This document shows, one piece after another, positions 60,581 to 64,000 of a DNA stretch of 64,000 bases (its first letter is position 1; the number at the start of each line of letters is the position of its first letter). A program made the position numbers and the translations under genes. Origin of the DNA: Variovorax terrae. GTDB taxonomy: Bacteria; Pseudomonadota; Gammaproteobacteria; Burkholderiales; Burkholderiaceae_C. The DNA is taken from the NCBI RefSeq assembly GCF_022809125.1, contig NZ_JALGBI010000003.1:124001-188000 (forward strand), written 5' to 3'. The notes under the pieces were generated by a model that saw nothing but the letters and a program-made list of their open reading frames with translations, did not search any database and was not told where the DNA came from.

Positions 60581-62065
60581 CTAGCCTTGCAGCCCGTCCC
60601 AGCACAGGTATTTCATTTCCAGATAGTCCTCGATGCCGTGGCGCGAGCCTTCGCGCCCGAGCCCGCTTTCCTTGACGCCGCCGAACGGTGCCACCTCGTT
60701 CGAGATCAGGCCGGTGTTGATCCCGACCATGCCGCTCTCCAGCCGCGCGCTGACGCGCCACAGGCGCGCCGCGTCGCGGCTGTAGAGGTAGGCGGCCAGC
60801 CCGTACGGCGTATCGTTGGCCAGGGCAACGGCCTCGTCCTCGCCGGCAAAGCGCATGACCGCCGCGACCGGGCCGAAGGTTTCCTCGGTGGCAAGGCGCA
60901 TGGCCGGCGTGACGCCGCTGATCACCGTCGGCTCGTAGAAGCGGCCACCCAGCGCATGCGGGCGCCCGCCGGTGTGGACGCGCGCGCCCTGGCCCACGGC
61001 ATCGGCCACATGCGCCGCCACCTTGGCGACGGCATCATCGTCGATCAGCGGCCCCTGCTGCACGCCCTCCTCCAGGCCGTGCCCCAGCTTCAGCGCCTGC
61101 ACGCCCGCGGTCAGCCGTTCGACGAACGCGTCGTGCACACGCTCGTGCACCAGAAAGCGGTTGGCGCTGATGCAGGCCTGCCCCGTGTTGCGGAACTTGC
61201 AGGCCATCGCCCCGGCAACGGCGGCGTCCAGATCCGCGTCGTCGAAGACGATGAAGGGCGCGTTGCCGCCCAACTCCATCGAGGCCTTCTTCACGCCGTC
61301 GGCGCCCTGGCGCAGCAGGATCTTGCCCACGGCGGTGGAGCCGGTGAAGCTGATCTTGCGCACGCGCGGGTCCTGCGTCAGCACCCGGCCGACGGCCGGC
61401 GCCTCGTCGGCGTGCGTGGTCAGCACGTTGAACACGCCAGGCGGAATGCCGGCGCGGTGCGCCAGCTCGGCCAGCGCCAATGCCGTCAGCGGCGTCTGCT
61501 CGGCCGGCTTGACCACCATCGTGCAGCCGGCCGCCAGTGCGGGTGCGGCCTTGCGCGTGATCATCGCCGCGGGGAAGTTCCAGGGCGTGATGGCGGCCGC
61601 CACGCCCACCGGCTCGCGCGTGACGAGGATGCGTTGCCCGGCCGCCGGCGCGGGCACGATCTCGCCATACGTGCGCCGCGCCTCCTCGGCGAACCACTGC
61701 ACGAACGACGCGGCGTAGCGCACTTCGGCACGCGCCTCGGCCAGCGGCTTGCCCTCTTCCAGCGTGATCAGCCGGGCCAGGTCTTCGGCGTGCACCGTCA
61801 TCAGCTCGAACCAGCGGCGCAGCCGCTCGGCCCGGTGCCCCGCCGTCTGCTCGCGCCAGGACGCGAAGGCCGCGTGGGCCGCGGCCACGGCCGCCAGCGC
61901 CTCGGCCTCGCCCAGGCGCGGCAGCGAGGCCAGCGGCTCGCCGGTGGCCGGGTCCACCACCTTGAAGCGCCCCAGCGGGCCGTGCTCCACCCAGCGGCCG
62001 CCGATCCAGGCGCCGGCCTTGCACAGGCCGGGGTCCTGCAGGTGCCGGGCGGCCCCGCTCAGCAT
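60581..62065 (-). CDS. aldehyde dehydrogenase, succinate/2-oxoglutarate semialdehyde type
   Basis: A 494-residue aldehyde dehydrogenase of the GabD/DavD/KGSADH group. EPVGVAAAITPWNFPAAMIT, then SMELGGNAPFIVFDDADLDA with the catalytic Glu, and CKFRNTGQACISANRFLVHE with the catalytic Cys, match succinate-semialdehyde dehydrogenases. The C-terminal EVAPFGGVKESGLGREGSRH is also typical. It overlaps the DapA-family gene by seven bases (62059-62065). Paired with a DapA-family enzyme, a 2-oxoglutarate semialdehyde (2,5-dioxovalerate) dehydrogenase role is more likely than GABA catabolism. Confidence 0.9.
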   Translation of the reverse strand: MLSGAARHLQDPGLCKAGAWIGGRWVEHGPLGRFKVVDPATGEPLASLPRLGEAEALAAVAAAHAAFASWREQTAGHRAERLRRWFELMTVHAEDLARLITLEEGKPLAEARAEVRYAASFVQWFAEEARRTYGEIVPAPAAGQRILVTREPVGVAAAITPWNFPAAMITRKAAPALAAGCTMVVKPAEQTPLTALALAELAHRAGIPPGVFNVLTTHADEAPAVGRVLTQDPRVRKISFTGSTAVGKILLRQGADGVKKASMELGGNAPFIVFDDADLDAAVAGAMACKFRNTGQACISANRFLVHERVHDAFVERLTAGVQALKLGHGLEEGVQQGPLIDDDAVAKVAAHVADAVGQGARVHTGGRPHALGGRFYEPTVISGVTPAMRLATEETFGPVAAVMRFAGEDEAVALANDTPYGLAAYLYSRDAARLWRVSARLESGMVGINTGLISNEVAPFGGVKESGLGREGSRHGIEDYLEMKYLCWDGLQG

Positions 62066-63078
62066 GGGTGGCGCCCCACCATGAACTGCGCGTCCGGGTC
62101 CGCCGTGACCGGCAGGCCCGAGGCCTGCAGGCCGGCGCGCAGGCTCTTCATGAAGCGGTCCGGCACGCGCATGCTCGGCGCGCGCAGCGGGCCGCCGTTG
62201 AAGCCGGCCAGCCAGTCCTGGTATTTCCACATCGTGCGGTTCAGCACGCCGGTGCCACCGGCATACGACTGCGCGGCCGCGCCGTTGGCGCTGCGCGCCG
62301 GGTTGACCTGCCAGTACAACGCCATCGCTTCCTCGAAGCGGCCGTGGCGCGCCAGCTCGAAGGCGCGCGGGTAGTAGTCGCTCATCCACTGCGTGTTGCT
62401 GGTGCCCGAAAACTGCAGCTGCATCACGCTCATGAGCGGGATCGCGTCGCCCTCGATCGGGCAGCTGATGACCACCTCGTCGCGGAAGTGGTGGTACATC
62501 TCGCACAGGCCCGCGGGCAGCGGGAAGCCCTGCTCGGACTTGATGGCCACGATGTTGGGGCAGTCCTGCAGCAGCCGGCGCACCAGCGGTACGGACATGC
62601 CCGCTGGATGCACCCGCTCGAAGCCCCACAGCGGGATCGGGAACAGCATCACGGCCAGATCGGTCGCGTCGCAGAAGACGCGAGTGTAGTCGTAGATCTG
62701 CTGCTCGCTGGTGGGCCAGAACTGGGGCGGGTAGGACAGCAGCACGATGTCGGCGCCAGCCTTCCCGGCCAGCTTCGCGGCCTCGATGTTGTCGGCCAGC
62801 GTGCCCCAGGCGGCGTGGAAGAACAGGCCGAGCTGACCGCCCGCCGTGTCCCTGGCCCAGGCGGTGAACTGCGCATTCTCCTCGGGCGTGATCGCCACTT
62901 CGGAGCACAGCAGCGTGTAGCGGTAGCCCAGCGTCTGCGCCAGCGCGATGTCGTGGCGGATGCCGGCTTCGTTCAGGCGCTTGAGGTCGGCGCTGTAGCT
63001 CGGGATGGTGACGGCGGAACAGCCGGTCAGCTGCTCGCGCGCCCAGGCGCGGGCATCGCTTTTCTTGTAGGCAGGCAT
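62059..63078 (-). CDS. dihydrodipicolinate synthase-superfamily enzyme
   Basis: A 339-residue TIM-barrel enzyme of the DapA/N-acetylneuraminate lyase superfamily. The Schiff-base lysine is in NIVAIKSEQGFPLPAG (about residue 176). The usual Tyr of the YNxPGRT motif is not seen: the aligned region reads VMLFPIPLWGFERVHPAG, with Phe. This suggests altered chemistry. Family members paired with a semialdehyde dehydrogenase include keto-deoxy-glucarate dehydratase and pyrroline-hydroxycarboxylate deaminase of hydroxyproline catabolism. Length (339) exceeds DapA (about 292), with a longer C-terminus ending PDAQFMVGRHPC. Confidence 0.85.
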   Translation of the reverse strand: MPAYKKSDARAWAREQLTGCSAVTIPSYSADLKRLNEAGIRHDIALAQTLGYRYTLLCSEVAITPEENAQFTAWARDTAGGQLGLFFHAAWGTLADNIEAAKLAGKAGADIVLLSYPPQFWPTSEQQIYDYTRVFCDATDLAVMLFPIPLWGFERVHPAGMSVPLVRRLLQDCPNIVAIKSEQGFPLPAGLCEMYHHFRDEVVISCPIEGDAIPLMSVMQLQFSGTSNTQWMSDYYPRAFELARHGRFEEAMALYWQVNPARSANGAAAQSYAGGTGVLNRTMWKYQDWLAGFNGGPLRAPSMRVPDRFMKSLRAGLQASGLPVTADPDAQFMVGRHPC

Positions 63079-63120
63079 GGAAACTCCAGAGTTGAAAAAA
63101 AGAAATCGGGAAAACCGCTG

Positions 63121-64000
63121 CTACTTGGCCACCGGCGCGATGGAAACCGGCAGGTCCGTGCCCACGCCGCGCGCCAGCGCGCGGTCGAGCAGCATGCCGG
63201 CCAGCACCACGTCCTGCAGCGCCGAGCCGACCGATTTGTAGACCGCGATGTCGCCGGGCTCCGCCCGCGCCACGGCCTTGCCGCCGACGAGCCGCGACAG
63301 CGCCACCAGGCGCGGCGCCAGCGACAGGCCCGCCGCCTGCGCGGCAATCAGGTCGCCGGTGTCGTGCAGCACCTCGTCGGGCATGTCGGCCACGATGCTG
63401 TGCGCCCGCGCCAGCACGTCCACGTCCAGCTCGCGCTGCTCGGGCAGCGTGGAGCCGATGGATACCACGGTGGCGCCGGGCGCCAGCCAGCCGGCGCGCA
63501 GGATGGGCTGCTCGCCGCGGGCGCGCGCGGCGCAGAGCACGACGTCGGCGCCCTGCACCGCGTCCTGCGGCTGTGCCGCGGCCTGCACCGGCCAGCCGCG
63601 GTGCTCGAACAGCGCCGCGAAGGCTTCGCGGCTGGCCGGGTTGGGGCTGTACACCGCCACCGAGGCGATCGCGCGCTGCGCGGCCAGCGCGTGCAGCTGC
63701 GCCCGCGCCTCGAAGCCCGACCCCAGCACGGCCACCCGCAGCGCCCGCCGTGGCGCCAGGTGGTCCACGGCCACCGTGGCCGTCGCCGCCGTGCGCAGCC
63801 CGGTGATCTGGTTGCCGTCGATCAGGCCCGCCAGCGCCATCGTGCCGGCGTCGAACAGTGCGATCAGGTAGCTGGCGCGGGCCGCGCGCGGCGAGGCGCT
63901 GATGAGCTTGCAGCCGAGGTAGCCGCCGGGCACCACCGCCGTCAGGCTGCGCAGCCAGATGCCGTCGCCGCGCGCCATGGCGCGTGGCGGCACGCAGGCC
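63121..64000 (-). CDS. ornithine cyclodeaminase/mu-crystallin family protein (partial)
   Basis: The C-terminal 290 or so residues of an OCD/mu-crystallin family NAD(P)-dependent protein; the N-terminus lies beyond the window end. The substrate-side GGYLGCKLISASPRAARASY is followed by LIDGNQITGLRTAATATVAV, then the dinucleotide fold RVAVLGSGFEARAQLHALAA. Family members include ornithine cyclodeaminase, ketimine reductases and pyrroline-2-carboxylate reductase (LhpI). Combined with the DapA-family and semialdehyde dehydrogenase genes, a proline-analogue or imino-acid pathway is plausible. An internal GTG at 63993 is not the likely start. Confidence 0.85.
   Translation of the reverse strand, partial: ACVPPRAMARGDGIWLRSLTAVVPGGYLGCKLISASPRAARASYLIALFDAGTMALAGLIDGNQITGLRTAATATVAVDHLAPRRALRVAVLGSGFEARAQLHALAAQRAIASVAVYSPNPASREAFAALFEHRGWPVQAAAQPQDAVQGADVVLCAARARGEQPILRAGWLAPGATVVSIGSTLPEQRELDVDVLARAHSIVADMPDEVLHDTGDLIAAQAAGLSLAPRLVALSRLVGGKAVARAEPGDIAVYKSVGSALQDVVLAGMLLDRALARGVGTDLPVSIAPVAK

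Overview
The window looks like a chromosomal segment from a betaproteobacterium of the order Burkholderiales, most probably family Comamonadaceae (Variovorax/Acidovorax/Polaromonas type). I infer this from the high G+C, the many LysR regulators (seven), solitary Bug/TctC-type periplasmic binding proteins (three), a porin of the beta-proteobacterial type, a GTP-dependent PEP carboxykinase, a methionine synthase split into separate genes, and short interspersed repeats that recur between and inside genes. No rRNA, tRNA, CRISPR array, phage or transposase gene was seen.

Layout. 0.3-7.3 kb: housekeeping genes (a second-type infA, a transglutaminase-like protein, a PACE-type efflux protein with its LysR regulator, the homocysteine-binding module of methionine synthase, a rhodanese, recQ). 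7.3-17.2 kb: a catabolic block, with a porin, a PEP-mutase/isocitrate-lyase-type enzyme, a Bug receptor, a metal-dependent amidohydrolase/decarboxylase, a ThDP enzyme and two tandem SnoaL-like proteins on the minus strand, then a divergent LysR gene and an MFS exporter fused to a small C-terminal domain. The same 17-bp dyad with a T-N11-A core lies upstream of the operon and upstream of the porin. 17.2-31 kb: a citrate-type MFS symporter, a tandem AAA ATPase, threonine dehydratase plus thioesterase, PEP carboxykinase, a membrane protein/HEAAH metalloprotein pair, two paralogous small proteins opposite a LysR gene, a metallophosphoesterase and RidA. 31-40 kb: a Bug receptor with a DadA-like oxidase and LysR, a TetR regulator with an exported protein, ArgP with DadA, a tannase-family esterase and an NAD(P)H oxidoreductase. 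40-46.8 kb: a solitary molybdopterin hydroxylase large subunit, a LysR gene next to type-2 argC, an M14 peptidase and a zinc-ribbon membrane protein.

46.8-52.1 kb is the most interesting region. It is a compact divergent locus with a 2,5-dihydroxypyridine dioxygenase-like gene (NicX type), a NicD-like alpha/beta hydrolase, a class-C-type serine hydrolase and an acyl-CoA-dehydrogenase-fold flavoprotein on one strand, and a flavin reductase and MarR regulator on the other. A perfect 18-bp palindrome lies between the two halves. It reads as a pyridine-ring catabolic operon in a non-standard arrangement. 52-64 kb: a DMT exporter, a GlxA-type regulator divergent from an HD-domain hydrolase, LysR plus aldehyde dehydrogenase, acetoacetyl-CoA synthetase, then a Bug receptor/aldehyde dehydrogenase/DapA-family/ornithine-cyclodeaminase-family operon cut by the window end.

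Beyond genes, the window holds at least two short repeat families. Family 1 (about 65-75 bp, palindromic head GCTAt...aTAGC) has ten full or partial copies. Several supply stop codons, and two sit in frame inside enzymes (the NicX-like dioxygenase and acetoacetyl-CoA synthetase). Family 2 (about 72 bp, very G+C rich) is in frame inside recQ and acetoacetyl-CoA synthetase. A separate 269-bp element at 42943-43211 has perfect 31-bp terminal inverted repeats enclosing two long hairpins and looks like a non-autonomous mobile element or a structured RNA.
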